Below are positions 35,592 to 47,546 of a stretch of 64,000 nucleotides of DNA, piece after piece (the stretch's first letter is position 1; every line of letters begins with the position of its first letter). The DNA comes from Heterocephalus glaber (Eukaryota > Chordata > Mammalia > Rodentia > Bathyergidae): NCBI RefSeq assembly GCF_000247695.1, contig NW_004624730.1, positions 27,813,978 through 27,877,977 on the forward strand. The letters are read 5' to 3'. The notes beneath the pieces were generated by a model that worked only from the letters and a program-made list of their open reading frames with translations, made no database searches and had not been told where the DNA came from. Position numbers and translations under genes: made by a program.

Positions 35592-36319
35592 TGCCCTGCA
35601 CCTTCTAAGGCTTAATACGATATTTTATTAAATTAAATTATGTAACTGTGGGAGACATAGCATATTTAGGGTTTAAATATAAAAATAGGCATTTTTCTGA
35701 CCATATCTGAAATTCAGTTTTTCACAATTTGTAGCTGTTCTAAGAACATAACCCCTGAAAATTTCAGGGGTCCAGTATATTGCTGGTGTACCTACTGAGT
35801 ATTTCTTCAGCTTGTTCATCTCTCTCACCCCGATACAGGCTACTATCCTTTTTTGTATAGAAGTGCAATGACCTTCTATTATTTGAATTTTTCTAATGTA
35901 ATTAACTATATCTACTGTTCTTTTCACTTTTCACTTTTTATTTTTGGTTTTTTTCTTCTCTACCAAGCTGTTGCATTTTCTCTAATACACTTTATTTTCC
36001 TGACCCTAGATACTGATTATTTGCTCCTGAAACACTCTTGCTGTAGCTTGGCAGTTGCCATACCCATAAATTGTATACCTTCTGCTTTAAACTGTAAGCT
36101 AATAAACTCGGGATATATTTTAAATACATTAAAATCTCTCTAGGATGTAGCATCACAAAATTTGGTATCTGCAAAGAGTGTCAGACAATTACAGACAAGA
36201 GTCTTATGTAGAAACCAGATCACCTACTTCCTAAGTCAGTGTTTCATGATATTTAGGGTTTAGCCACCATACCTTAGTAGTACAAAGTATATAGGTAACA
36301 TATTACTTGCTTACCATCT

Positions 36320-36480
36320 GCTAGACACTCATGCTTTATTTCACTGAATCCTAATACTGGTCCTGTTATTCTTTAGAGAGGCTGAATAAAGAGGCTGCCT
36401 AAGTCCTATCTTAAACGTGATGGAGTTGTAATTCAAACCTTGGTATGACTTTAGATCTAAAGCCCTTTTATTCATTACCA
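36320..36480 (+). repeat. MIR SINE relic
   Basis: Contains CTAGACACTCATGCTTTATT, GAATCCTAATACTGGTCCTG and AGAGGCTGAATAAAGAGGCT, in the order of a MIR core. It is ancient and diverged. Confidence 0.5.
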
Positions 36481-37654
36481 CCTCTCAGCTTATCCTTTGA
36501 TCCTAGAGTTATAACTTTGAGTTGGAAGTGACTTTAGTGGTCATTTATTAAAAACCACTTGTACCCCACTCGAATCATGTCTACAGTGGACCTTCCAAGT
36601 TGTGATGTACCATTTGACACCACCAGTGATGTTTACCTTGGAGTCCTGGGGGTTTTTTTTCTTTTTTTACTTCATATCCTTTCTGTACAACAGAGAATCT
36701 TAAAATTTGAAGCAGGAAAATTAGATACTTAACACCACTTGAAGCAAATGAAAGGATATTTGTTATACTACAAATTCTGTGGAAATACAGAACTAGATAC
36801 ATTCTCTTGCTATCTGTTAATGGTCATATAAGCCATCTGAGGTAATACAAATGTGTTCTAAAGGTTTTTTCCAAAAACAGATAAGGAGACATTACTTAGT
36901 AACGTACAGATTTTGAAGATATCTTCCCCATTTCTTAATTTTTATTGATTGTAGTGATGATCCGAGGACTTCAGGGGATACTTTTATTTATGCTTGCTCT
37001 GATCCACCATTATAAAAAATGCAGTACACATAGCTCAAGCTTAAAGGTATGGCAGTTTGGCCTGTCTTCATCTGACCTGACCAAACCTGCAAGCTTTAGG
37101 TCTTTTGTTTCTTTCACTTCCCTTTAGATTCAGTTCTGATTGAATGGCAAGTAAGATTGAGCAGTTAAGAGGACTTATAGATAGGTATTTATAAAATATG
37201 ATTTTATAATTAAGACTTTCACTAGATTTATAAATGATTTCTAAGTTTTATCTTTATCAAGATTTTTATCCAAAAGATCATTTAGTTTTTAAAAGTTAGT
37301 TTTATTTCCCATTGAAGTCTTCTGTCATCAAGAGGATCAGTATATGGAACTGCCAGGTTTCACTGGTATAATTTTTTATTTACTTGAATTACCTGTGTCA
37401 TAGAGAAACCACTGTACTTTCTTCTTGTTTAATAAAACCACAACAACAACAAAAATGCCTTTTGGCTTTTTGTTTAAGCTGCCTTTACCAAGAAGAAAAA
37501 AGTTTCTTGACATCAGCCCATTTTTACTATATGCCAATGACAGCATTCTATTAGTTTCTAAAATTTAAATAGCTAGTTAACTTCTCATATCACTGTCCTA
37601 GCATACTAAGAACTAATAACATCAGCTTATGCACAGGTTATAAAATGTAACTTA

Positions 37655-37745
37655 TGGGCTGAGCATGTAACTCAGTGGGAGATCACTTGCGTAGCATGCA
37701 TAAGGCCCTGAATTCAATCCCTAGGACCATATAAATAAATAAATA
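37655..37745 (+). mobile_element. ID SINE, older subtype
   Basis: GGGCTGAGCATGTAACTCAG, GTAGCATGCATAAGGCCCTG and AATTCAATCCCTAGGACC, with an (AAAT)n-type tail. It is closer to the general rodent ID form than the GGTACC subtype seen elsewhere. Confidence 0.8.
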
Positions 37746-37907
37746 ATTTAAAAATTTAAAACTAATTAGATAATATATTAAATATTGTAAGTTATACTGT
37801 TTTTCTTTGAATAATATGTTCAATATTATAGATGAAGTTTTATAATAAGTAGACCCTGATGAATACTTCTATTTTAAAGATTTAATTCAAGAGGTAAGAG
37901 TTGATGA

Positions 37908-37990
37908 GGGCTGGGGATTTAGCTCAGTGGTTCTGGCGCCTGCCGCGCAAGGTCCCAAGTTCGATCCCAAGTACCAAAAAAAAAAAAATA
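37908..37990 (+). mobile_element. ID-like SINE with small internal deletion
   Basis: Plus-strand copy in which the segment between GCGCAAG and GTCCC is shortened relative to other copies. It ends in poly(A), with AGTTGATGA on both flanks. Confidence 0.85.
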
Positions 37991-39229
37991 AGTTGATGAA
38001 GACAACATAAAAATTATGGAAGAATCAGAGGGCTGAATACTATTGATAAGCGCAGTCCCCATCATCCTCCTCTTCTCACCTTTCAACTGTGAGCCCCTTA
38101 TCTTTTGCATCACCCTTGCGGTATATTTTCATTATGATAGAGCAGTATCTTTTTATACCCATGCCTTCAGTAACACCAAAGAGGCTGTGTGTTTCCAAAA
38201 AAAACAAAAAGGTAGAAAACTTATGTCCTTATGGGATTAAAAATATTCTTTTGCATTTCATCTATTTTTAAAAGTTGACAAAGAAAAAAAGAGGACTGAA
38301 GAGAATGTAGGTGAGACATACCACATCAGATCACAGTGTTATCTCTGGACTATAAATAAATTTAATAAATTTCAGGTCATGATGTAAGTGAAGAATTCAT
38401 CATAAAAGATTTTACACAAACTGATGTGTACAAACTTGTAAAATTCTTATTTACTGTTAGATAGATAATTATTACCTAGAATTCAAAGACTTGGATCTAG
38501 ATTGAAATGAGAAAAAGTTGTTAAAAACTTTTTGCTACTGACACTGTGTCTATTGAATACAATCTGCTAGAGTGAAAAAGTTCTTATAACTCTTCAGATC
38601 TTTATCTTGGTGCTGTTTTATATTTTTCTTTATTTGACACCAGAATCTCTTTTTTTAATTAGCCAATTCTAAAGCAGTGACTCACTAAGATAGTAAGTGC
38701 TTTAAAAGCAAAGCAACACTTCATCCCAGTGTTTTTGTTTGCTTCTAATAATATTGATTGTTGAAATTTCATGTAACTTAAAGGAAGCCTGAGACACTTT
38801 CAATTAAATACTTTTTTTGGAAATTTCTGTGTTGAATTAAATTAATTACGTGGGCTTTGGAAAAAATTCCCACAGTAAGTTAAGAATTTTATTCTAAGCA
38901 ATGAAACTTTGAGAGCCTAAAGAGGATCAGTAAATTATATTAATGTTCAATAAACAGGAATGCCATGTTTAATGACCTTATTGAAAATTTAAATCTCAAG
39001 TCAAAAATTAGTCTTTAACATTAGACTAAGTACCAAAAACCATATATATTTATTATAACAGGATTAATTCTTTTGGGTGAGATATAACTACAAAATGTGT
39101 TTTATAATACATAATTGGTTTTTATTTATACCTCACTGCCTCAGGAGCTCAACTCTTTTCATTTGTAACTTACATTACACTGGAAAAGTAGATCTTATAA
39201 AGTGTCAAAGTCCAAATTGATCCAAATAA

Positions 39230-39460
39230 TAGAACTAATTGAGGTATAAGTTTACTATTATAAAGAGCCTCCCATAATCCTGACAATAGTCCTTTAAGTT
39301 AGATACAACTGCAACCTCATTTTACAAATGAGGCTGAGACTGGTTTCAATATATATTAACTTGTGAGAGTCACCCCACTACTTATGAGAGTTACCCCACT
39401 AGTAAATGGGTAGAGTTCAGATTTAAAAACAGACTACTGCTGAGAGGCAAGCTCTTTATG
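39230..39460 (+). repeat. MIR SINE relic with internal 21-bp tandem duplication
   Basis: MIR-like motifs (CATTTTACAAATGAGGCTGA, ACTAGTAAATGGGTAGAGTTC) contain a GAGAGTCACCCCACTACTTAT / GAGAGTTACCCCACTAGT duplication near 39364-39404. Confidence 0.55.
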
Positions 39461-39762
39461 TCCCAGAATGTCTGACAGCAGTGTGAAGTAGAACCCAAAA
39501 GGGATGTAAACCAAGTGGTAGTAAACTGACCAGACACCTTTACTCTTCAGGGCATATATTCACAATGCTGTCTTTATATTTGTTGAAGATAATTGTTCAG
39601 AACTAAGTCAATATAAACTTTTTAACTGTCTCAACTGTAAAACATTGATCTATTAAAAGTAAAATAAAGATAAAATTTTTCCCAATATTGTGTTCATTTC
39701 TTTAAGGAGTGATGATCTTCAGTCTAAATGAGAAGCAATTGTCAATTTAAAAATCTCATGAT

Positions 39763-39848
39763 AGGGCCTGGGATGTAGCTAAGTGATGCCATGCCCGCCT
39801 GGCAAGTGCAAGGTCCTGAGTTCAATCCCCAGTACCAAAAAAACCCAA
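39763..39848 (+). mobile_element. ID-like SINE
   Basis: Plus-strand copy GGGCCTGGGATGTAGCTAAG, then GAGTTCAATCCCCAGTACC and a short A-tail. Confidence 0.82.
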
Positions 39849-40061
39849 AAAACCCTCATCATACTCGTATTCTTCTGGGTTTAACCCTACATTGAAATAG
39901 TCCCTTGAAAACTTTCATTTTGTTACTATCCCTAAACTTTGAGAACAGATTAGGAAGAGATGTAAAGTAGCAAAGCAGAATTATTTAATAACCTAGAAAC
40001 AAAATTGATTTTCTGTTATGTAACCCTGATAAATTTTACTTTATCAAGAATTAGACTTTCT

Positions 40062-40145
40062 AGGGCTGGGGATTTAGCTCAATGGTTCCGCTGCCTGCAT
40101 TACAACTGCAAGGTCCGGAAATCAGTCCCCGGTACCAAAAAAAAA
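40062..40145 (+). mobile_element. ID-like SINE
   Basis: Plus-strand copy GGGCTGGGGATTTAGCTCAA with a diverged B-box and an A-tail. AGAATTAGACTTTCT is duplicated on both sides. Confidence 0.9.
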
Positions 40146-40331
40146 AGAATTAGACTTTCTCTATACCTTCAAGAAATAGATATAAATGAAAATATTAGCT
40201 GTAAAATGATGAAATTATTGATGTGCTCTTTACTGGTATTTGGCTGTTGGTATACAAAGAGACAGTCTTGTTTTTCCTTTAGTCAATCTTCATTGTAGAA
40301 ATGAGATTTGAGAGAATTTGTTCAAGAATGG

Positions 40332-40540
40332 CTGTTTAAACCAGGAATGGTGGCACACATTTGTTATCCCAGAATTCTGGGAGCCTGAGACAAGGGGATC
40401 ACGAGTTTAAGCCCAGTGAGGGCAACTTAGTGATGTAACAAGATCTGTCTCAAAATTTTAAAAAAAAATTTTTTTCAAAGAGCTGGACATGTAGTCCAGT
40501 GCTATAATCCCCAGTAATGGAAGAAAAAAGAAAACGAAAC
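40332..40540 (+). mobile_element. B1-ID dimeric SINE
   Basis: A B1-like unit (CCAGGAATGGTGGCACACAT... CTGTCTCAAAATTTT) is followed directly by an ID-like unit (AGCTGGACATGTAGTCCAGT... CCCCAGTAATGG). Fusions of 7SL- and tRNA-derived units are known in several rodent groups. Confidence 0.7.
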
Positions 40541-40734
40541 AAAACAAACCGTTTAGTTGAAAGAAATAATATTTAGAATGTTTGAGAAAGAGGAAGCAAA
40601 TGTGAGGCCATTAGATAAAAGGAATAAATAGTATTCCTAAAGAGTTTTTTCCCAAGCTCATCTTATTCCATAACTCTTGACAGATTGGTTTTTTCCAGTA
40701 TTTTGGCCCCACTTATTGCTTTACTCTGCATTCT

Positions 40735-40950
40735 CTCACCTCCATGCTAGGCGTTAAATCCAGGATCTCATACATCCTAGGCAAATGCTTTACTACTAAG
40801 CTCCAGCTCTTTGTATTTTTTTTATTTTTGAGAGAGGGTCAGAGGGTCTTACTAAGTTGCCTGTGGTAGCCTAACACTTGGCGTAATCTTCCTCTCTCAG
40901 GTTCCCAAGTAGCTGGGATTACAGGGGTATACCATCATGCCTGCCATCTT
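40735..40950 (-). mobile_element. Antisense B1-ID dimeric SINE
   Basis: The + strand shows an antisense ID unit (AGGATCTCATACATCC... CTACTAAGCTCCAGC) followed by antisense B1 (GGTCTTACTAAGTTGCC... CAAGTAGCTGGGATTACAGG). It is the mirror of the + strand dimer 200 bp upstream, so the two form an inverted pair. Confidence 0.65.
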
Positions 40951-41369
40951 CTCACTGTTTAAATAACTTTGTCTTCTCCAATAATTTGAGCCATCTGCCA
41001 TCTCCTGACCAACTCTTAAATCTAGACTTTTATGCCAGAGACTGTTCTGGAGTTCTACAGACCTATTTTCTGCAATATTTCTGTATTTCTCACTGGGATC
41101 CACATTTCAAACAAAACTTAAGTTTCTCATACAGTTAATTTTTCATAAACCATGAAAATTTCTCATATAACGTGGATGAAAATAATATTTCCTCTTAATC
41201 AAGGAAAGGAATGCTATTACTAACCTTTTAAAGGAGACTTGATTTCTTCTGTAAAGTAGCTATTAATCATAGTTCTTTCCCTAAAAGGCTTTTTCTTCAT
41301 TTGCTATCTTTTTCTTAACCCAGCTGAAGTTATTTAAACTCTAATGTATTTTTAATATATTAAGAATTT

Positions 41370-41456
41370 GGGGGGTTGGGGATTTAGCCCAGTGGTGCCA
41401 CACCTGCCTCGCAAGCGCGAGGTCCTGAGTTTGATCACGAGTACCAGAAAAAAAAA
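41370..41456 (+). mobile_element. ID-like SINE
   Basis: Plus-strand copy GGTTGGGGATTTAGCCCAGT, then CCTCGCAAGCGCGAGGTCC and an A-tail. Confidence 0.85.
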
Positions 41457-42880
41457 TTTTTGTTGTTGGATTTATCTCTCCTTAATTCCTCTTCAGGGAA
41501 AGAAGAGGACCCTTTAAAAGTCAGTATTGAAAATACAGATTTTTTTTTTTTTTTTACTAGAGTAAGATTTACTTCAATCACTAAATTCTGATGTTTTTTG
41601 AAGCTGGTTAACCATCAGTTTCTAGCAGATGAAAGGAATGGTTTTAGAATATACATTCCACTTTATTCCTTTCTAGTGTAATTATATTATTTATTTTTTG
41701 TTGGGTGTTATGTACTAGAAATCAGTTGGAAAAATTTGAACTCCTTTCTAATGCCTCTTCCCTTTTTTTTTCTTTGAGGTACCAGTGTATGTCTCAGTAC
41801 CAGTCTAAGTATAGGTAATTGTCAATAGTATACTATTTTCCTGGTCTTCAAGAAATAAGTACTTCAGCATTGTAGTGTCATATTTTAAATTTGGGTTTAG
41901 ACCCCTTGGTATGTATCCTTCACTTCCCATTAATATGCTGTCATCAGATTACCCAGTTGCTGCTATGTAAACAGTACAGTGAAATCTCTTTCAAGAAAGC
42001 CTATTCTAATTGTAAGTACTCTACCCCTTTCTCACACTCTTATTTCAGTATGACTCAGAGGAAGAAAATAATCTTTTCATCCTGCCAATTTATCCTGAGT
42101 AGATAGGATTCCATGGTCTAGTAACATTTAAGTGTTTAATTTGAAATAACAGGCTATTAATTAACCTTTTCAGGTTATTTGGAATGTTTTGATTGTAATA
42201 GTGATACTGCTGTGCAGATTTTACTTGTCAGTCTTCAATTTTTCCAAACTGAATTCTTGTATCTTTAACTTTGATGTTTTAAATAGAAGGAATTTTAGTT
42301 CAGCCATCTTTCACATTAAGTTTCTTGTAGAAAAATCTGTAAGAAAAAAGTAATTACTGTATATCAGAATTTTACTGACAGTCTCGGGATGATTCCCTCA
42401 AAATAGTTTAACTTAGAAATATACAAAAAGTAATCTCAATTTTTATCTGCACCTTCTTTGGAATGCATTTTTAATGTAATGTTTTTATTGTGTACATTTA
42501 TGTAGCCTATTGTCAGATACCACAGATTTTTACTACTTAATAGATTAACTTTGAATAAATAGAAATAACTGTACTAGGAGATGTAAACATTGGTACCTTA
42601 TTCTTGGGTGGTTATAATTGGCTGTAAATCAAGGATATGAGTTTTATTAATCACAAATATCACTTATGTTGATTGTAGAATTTTAAAATAATTCCTAGAG
42701 AAAGTAGACTTGGCACGTCTTTCCTCCCTTCTCCCTTTTGTTTCTTCTTGTTACTTTTCCTGCCTGCCATTTTTTCATGTCTTGTGTTTACATTGTATAA
42801 GTACATAATGACTCCTTCATGGGTCATTTTCATTTTGTAATGTGTTTTTCAGTATTCTCCAACATGGAGTGATGAAAGTA

Positions 42881-43772
42881 TATGGTGAATGTTTAAAAAT
42901 GTTTTAATTATTACATTAAGACACTTTGTCATTAATCCCCTTCAGAATACTCTCCGTCACTTTTAATACACATACTCTCATTCTTGTTACTCTCTGAAAC
43001 AGTTCTGAAAATCCTCTTTAATGAGTGCCTGTTTACATGTTGTTATAAACACAGTTAATGCTGCTACCAAGTGCCAACCAACAGAGACCATACTCTTTAA
43101 GTGAGATAAACGGGACACAAATGTTTAAATACCACGTTGTTTCTCGGATGTGAGAAACCAAAAGTGGAAGTAAGGACCAAAATGTGTAATTGATATTGGG
43201 AAAATGGAAGAAATGTTCAAATGAGGAGGACAAAGGAGGGGGGAGGAGGGAAGAAAAGACAAGACAAGAAAAAAAGAGAATAGAAGAAAAACATGGAAAC
43301 AATTTTTGTAAATGAGGGGAAGAGGGGTTGAAGGGAGGGAGAAAATGGGAAAAAAAGAAGCAAAGTGTATCATGTACAGGTCCAAATTCCCTATGATGAA
43401 TGTTATTATTATGTATATCTAAAATGTACCAATAAATGTTTTGCTTCAAAAAAAAAAGCATGGAAGTCAGGGCCGTAAACACATTTCTATGTGCCCTCAT
43501 CCACCTTATTCATCAGATCTGACACCATGTGATTTCTAGCTCTTTCCTAAAGCCAAAATGACTGTGAAAGGTAAATGTTTTTAATCGGTTCAGAATATTG
43601 AGGCAGCCACAACAACTCACCTAAAGACACAAAAGAGAACTTAGAACTGCTTCAGAAAGTGGAAAGAACAATGGGATAAGTTTAAAGCAAGGGCAAGTAT
43701 TTTGAAGAGGATTAATGGCAATGTGTCTTTTATTATAATACAGTTTTTTTAAGAAAATTAACATTCACCATA
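42881..43772. mobile_element. Palindromic mariner relic (TIRs, TA ends) with inserted L1 3' end
   Basis: The outer ends are TA-TGGTGAATGTT (42881 on) and AACATTCACCA-TA (to 43772), exact 11-bp inverted repeats at TA dinucleotides. About 150-180 bp at each side resemble each other in inverted orientation. Both carry remnants of the C-terminal coding region of a mariner transposase, pointing outward: minus strand on the left, plus strand on the right. The right arm also retains the upstream motif reading HPPYS...CDF. Both are broken by stops. The centre (about 43075-43458) is a polypurine-rich L1 3' end with AATAAA and poly(A). Confidence 0.65.
43075..43458 (+). mobile_element. 5'-truncated L1 3' end inside the mariner relic
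   Basis: TTTAAATACCACGTTGTTTC resembles the end of an L1. A purine-rich tract (43220-43360) follows, then ATGTACCAATAAATGTTTTG and an A-tail at 43449-43458. This is the layout of a mammalian L1 3' UTR. The long minus-strand open frame at 43033-43500 is only the complement of this tract. Confidence 0.6.
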
Positions 43773-43879
43773 GTATTTTTCAGTTGTACCATGAAATCTT
43801 GCTTCCATTTCTGTCCTGCATTTGCCTATCTTCCCATATAACCACATTCTTAGTTTGTGTGTGTATTCTTTCACAGTTT

Positions 43880-44090
43880 AGTTATGTACATACACAAGCA
43901 AATACGATATACATTATTTTTTATACACTGTTCCTATCTCAATACATAAAAAAGGATCTTCATAGTTTTTTATAGATATATATTTCAATTGAATGGACAG
44001 CTATACCACCATTCATTTAACCAGTTCCCTGTTGATAGAAGCCTTGGTGTTAAAAACAGTGCTGTAATGAGTAATAACTTTCCCACATAT
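43880..44090 (-). repeat. Antisense old LINE fragment
   Basis: ACCACCATTCATTTAACCAG, CCCTGTTGATAGAAGCCTTG and ACAGTGCTGTAATGAGTAAT recall the reverse complement of an L1 3' region. It is diverged. Confidence 0.45.
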
Positions 44091-44147
44091 ATACATATCT
44101 ATAGAATAAATTCAGGTATAGGATTGATGGTTCAAAGAGTAAATAAA

Positions 44148-44276
44148 GACAGGTGCAGTGGTGTATACCTGTAATCCCAGCACTCTAGGAGATTGAAGCA
44201 GGGGGATCACAAATTTGAACCCAGCCTAGGCAGTTTGGCACTTAGGGAGATGCTGTTTCCAAAAAAAAAAAAAAAC
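44148..44276 (+). mobile_element. B1-like SINE
   Basis: ACAGGTGCAGTGGTGTATAC, CTGTAATCCCAGCACTCTAG and GGGGGATCACAAATTTGAAC, ending in a poly(A) run. Confidence 0.8.
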
Positions 44277-44699
44277 ACCAGTATAGATAAATAGATATAG
44301 AAAGGGAGGGAAAGGCATCTGTGTTGGAAAATGGTATTATATATAGATTTAATCTGTATTTTTATTATGATTAAAATATTTTATTTATGCCTTATGAACC
44401 ATCAGTGTGAATTCTCATTTTTCTTTTGGGCTTCTGGCCTTACCAACTTCCAGAAATACTTTATATTTTAGGGGATTATTCAAGAAGTTTTTGATTTTTC
44501 TAAATTTTCAGGAGTATAGTTAACAGATAAGCCTTTCCCACTTTAATAATGAAATTATTATTCTTATGGGGTTTTTAAAAATTCCTTTCATACAAAACAG
44601 TATAGTCAACTTTGGACAAAAGGGTAAGTCTGAGGTAGGAAAGGAACTTTGCACCGATTGCATACATTTCTACAAATACTCTGAATTTTTTACCATATC

Positions 44700-44875
44700 A
44701 ATCTTTTTAATAAGCATTCTATTTTGAAATAATTGTAGGTTCACAAGAAACAGCCTGTGCACTCTTCATCTAATTTCCCCAACAAGAAAACATAATTACA
44801 TGATGCATACACTGTTAACCAGGAAGTTGACATTATAGTACAGTCCACATGTACCCTTTTTCCTTTCTAAACTTT
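44700..44875 (-). repeat. Antisense old L1 fragment
   Basis: TTTTGAAATAATTGTAGGTT, TTTCCCCAACAAGAAAAC, GAAGTTGACATTATAGTACA and GTCCACATGTACCC occur in the order found in antisense old L1 3' regions. Confidence 0.45.
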
Positions 44876-45402
44876 TATTTTTTCTGGCCAGGAATTTGAC
44901 TTAAATTAATAATATGAATATAAAATATATAAGGGTATTGGTGAACAAAGTTTTTGTGAAAGATGCAAATACCAAACATTACATAATTTAGTTTAGCTTT
45001 TAATATTTTCTTAAAGCTTTAGTCACACCCTTGTAAGACTGGTTTCTTTAAACCTGCTTGGTTTGAGTGACAGCTTTTAAATCACTTATGTTACTACTAA
45101 TCTTCATGGGGCATTTTTGTGGGGTTCTTTGGTTATGAAATTTAGAAGGTTATTTGTTGTACATTAGTAGAGTTTATGGTCAGTAATCAGAATACATAAA
45201 ATTTTTAGTTCTTAGCCTAATTTACTGTTAACTTCATCTAATATTTTATTAACTATAGAGGTTTGCATTTGGCCAAAGATAATTCTATATTGATTTTAGA
45301 CTCTTTTGAAAGGAGAATTGTTATTTGCACTTAAATGTAGTATTAAGTTGTATTTTTTTAGTTCCCTCTTACATAAGAGTGGTGAATTTTTTAAAAATTA
45401 CA

Positions 45403-45534
45403 CAGTAAGTCCCCAACTTAAAAATATTCAAGTCACGAGCTTTCACAGGTGTACTGTATAAGATACAACTCACTTTATCGGATTACAAATGAATCTGACT
45501 TAACGAAACTTGTTTGTAAATTGGGGACTTACTG
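45403..45534. mobile_element. Short MITE with inverted ends (Tigger/MER44-like)
   Basis: Starts CAGTAAGTCCCCAACTT and ends with the inverse AAATTGGGGACTTACTG, about 132 bp, non-coding. CAGTAAGTCCCC termini are typical of Tigger-derived MITEs as I recall them. A clean target duplication is not obvious. Confidence 0.6.
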
Positions 45535-45629
45535 TATTTAACCTTTATAGGCTTGCTAAACTGTAGATTTATTGGATTTACTTGTAATCAGCAACTTAGT
45601 GTCTTAATTTATGCTCTAAAAGTCAAACA

Positions 45630-45750
45630 AGCCTAGGTATGGTGGTGCACACTGGTGGTCCAGGCACTTAGAAGGCTGAAGCAGGAGTATCACCATGAAT
45701 TTAAGGCTAGCCTGAACTACAGTGAGACTTTGTTCCTAAAAAAAAAAAAT
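45630..45750 (+). mobile_element. B1-like SINE
   Basis: CTAGGTATGGTGGTGCACAC, GGCTGAAGCAGGAGTATCAC, CATGAATTTAAGGCTAGCC and a poly(A) tail. Confidence 0.82.
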
Positions 45751-46224
45751 GTATTTCCTAGAGAATAGGCAAAATATTATCTCTTATTTGGGGAATTAGG
45801 GAATGAAGATTGTAGATGATTAACTGGAAACATTAGAAGGGTCTTTGAGTAAAACAATGTAATTTTTTTTTTAGTTTTCTACTTAGAGATACATACAATT
45901 TTAAGATATCTTTAGCTTTCTAACAAACTAGTTCTTGCCAAATAGGCAGATTATACTGACTGTATACTGTTCAAAGATCACTGAACAAGTGCTTTTTCTA
46001 AGAAGTTGACTCCCATATTCTCAGAGCTGAACTTCTTTTGGGAATGTGCTAGATAAGATAAATGGCATGTTATGAACATGGTTTTAATCTTTGGATCCGT
46101 ATTTATGGTTTCACAACTGACATTTAATGCTTAAAGCACTCTTCATCATTTGTACAACTCAGTATTTATTTTAGGTCATAATACATACTGTAGTTGATTT
46201 TTTTCCACATTCTTACTGTTACGG

Positions 46225-46395
46225 AAGAAAAGGTGTGTGTTTTCATGTTAGGTCTGGGTAAGAATCTTGTTCTTGGTATTGGCCTCAGTTTGTTCATTTG
46301 TAAAATGAGAATGTTCTTCAGGCCTGTGTTCTCAGGAGCATAGTGTGTGTCTGCCATAAAGTGGACATTCATTTATATTTTCCTCAACTTTGTTG
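46225..46395 (+). repeat. MIR SINE relic
   Basis: GGCCTCAGTTTGTTCATTTG, TAAAATGAGAATGTTCTTCA and the trailing CATAGTGTGTGTCTGC resemble the MIR core and tail. Confidence 0.55.
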
Positions 46396-47458
46396 CTTTG
46401 TTAATTGGCATTTTTATAGGGGGGAGGACAGAAGACAAAGTAGTCAAAATATGTCCACTGGGAAAAGGAAAAGACATTTGGACTGTTCTTAATTTAGACA
46501 AGTAGCTATGAAGTTGCTACAAAAAAACAAATAAGTTTTCATGAAAAGAGATTTCTTAAAATGTGAAATCAAGTTACATTACCCTTCACTGATTTAAACT
46601 TGTGAAGTGGATGTTCTTATCTGGCCTTGTGTCTTCTCATTGAGGTTTCAAGTGATCTTTTGTGATAATAGTAAGATCTGGGAGGAAAAGGTGTGGGAGG
46701 GAGCCATCTGGGATAAATTTAAAAAGAACAGCATGAAAAGACAACCTGTCTCACTGCTGCATTGATATTGTGAGTTTTGCTTTTTCCTATAATATGATTG
46801 TAATTGGATTTATTTTAAATGCTAAATTCAAGCTTATTTGGTTTTTTTGGAGGAAATTATTTAAATTTAGTTACAATCTAAAAGGCACTACTGCATTGAC
46901 CAGGATATTTCTATTTCTTATATAACATTGAGTGTCTTCTTCTGTTAAAACAGTAAGGTATCAGGTTTTCCTTTGCAAAAATAATTTTTTAAAAAACCTA
47001 GTTCTGTTTTTCAGAATTTATAAAAGCACCAACAAGAGGATATAGACTCTTGCTTACTTACTCTTACTACTCAGTGCATGGGAGAAAACATGAACCACCA
47101 ATTATATATTAAACTTTCTGATAATATACAAATGCTAAGGTGATACTTAAATCTAGGATGTACTTAGTGAATTGACTACTTTCAGTTATTTTCAGGAAAA
47201 ACTAAGCCAAAAGCTTTATTACATGATTTTTGTCATCAAGTAATCTACAATTAAAGTATGTCCGTCTCCCAAAATATTGAATCCCTTAATAAGCCCTGCC
47301 AAAAGTTTTAGAAGCCATTTCTATAAGATGTTAAAATATGAAATGTGTAAAAGGAAAGTCATCATCTGAGTTTTAATGAAATAACCACTAGGATTTCTAC
47401 ATGAAAGGCAAATCAAATATATAGTTGGTTAATGAAGCTTAAGAAATGAGAGGGTTGG

Positions 47459-47546
47459 GGCCGGGTATTTATTAGCTCAGTGGTTCCACCACCTGCCTCA
47501 CAAGCGCAAGGTCCCGAGTTCAATCCCCGGTACCAAAAAAAAAAAA
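47459..47546 (+). mobile_element. ID-like SINE
   Basis: Plus-strand copy with a small ATTTATT expansion in the A-box region and a clean GGTACC-A(n) end. AAGAAATGAGA is duplicated at both flanks. Confidence 0.88.

Noticed and set aside
43033..43500. 155-codon minus-strand frame
   Set aside because: It is the complement of an L1 3' UTR polypurine tract and flanking mariner remnant, with Phe/Leu/Ser-rich low-complexity translation.
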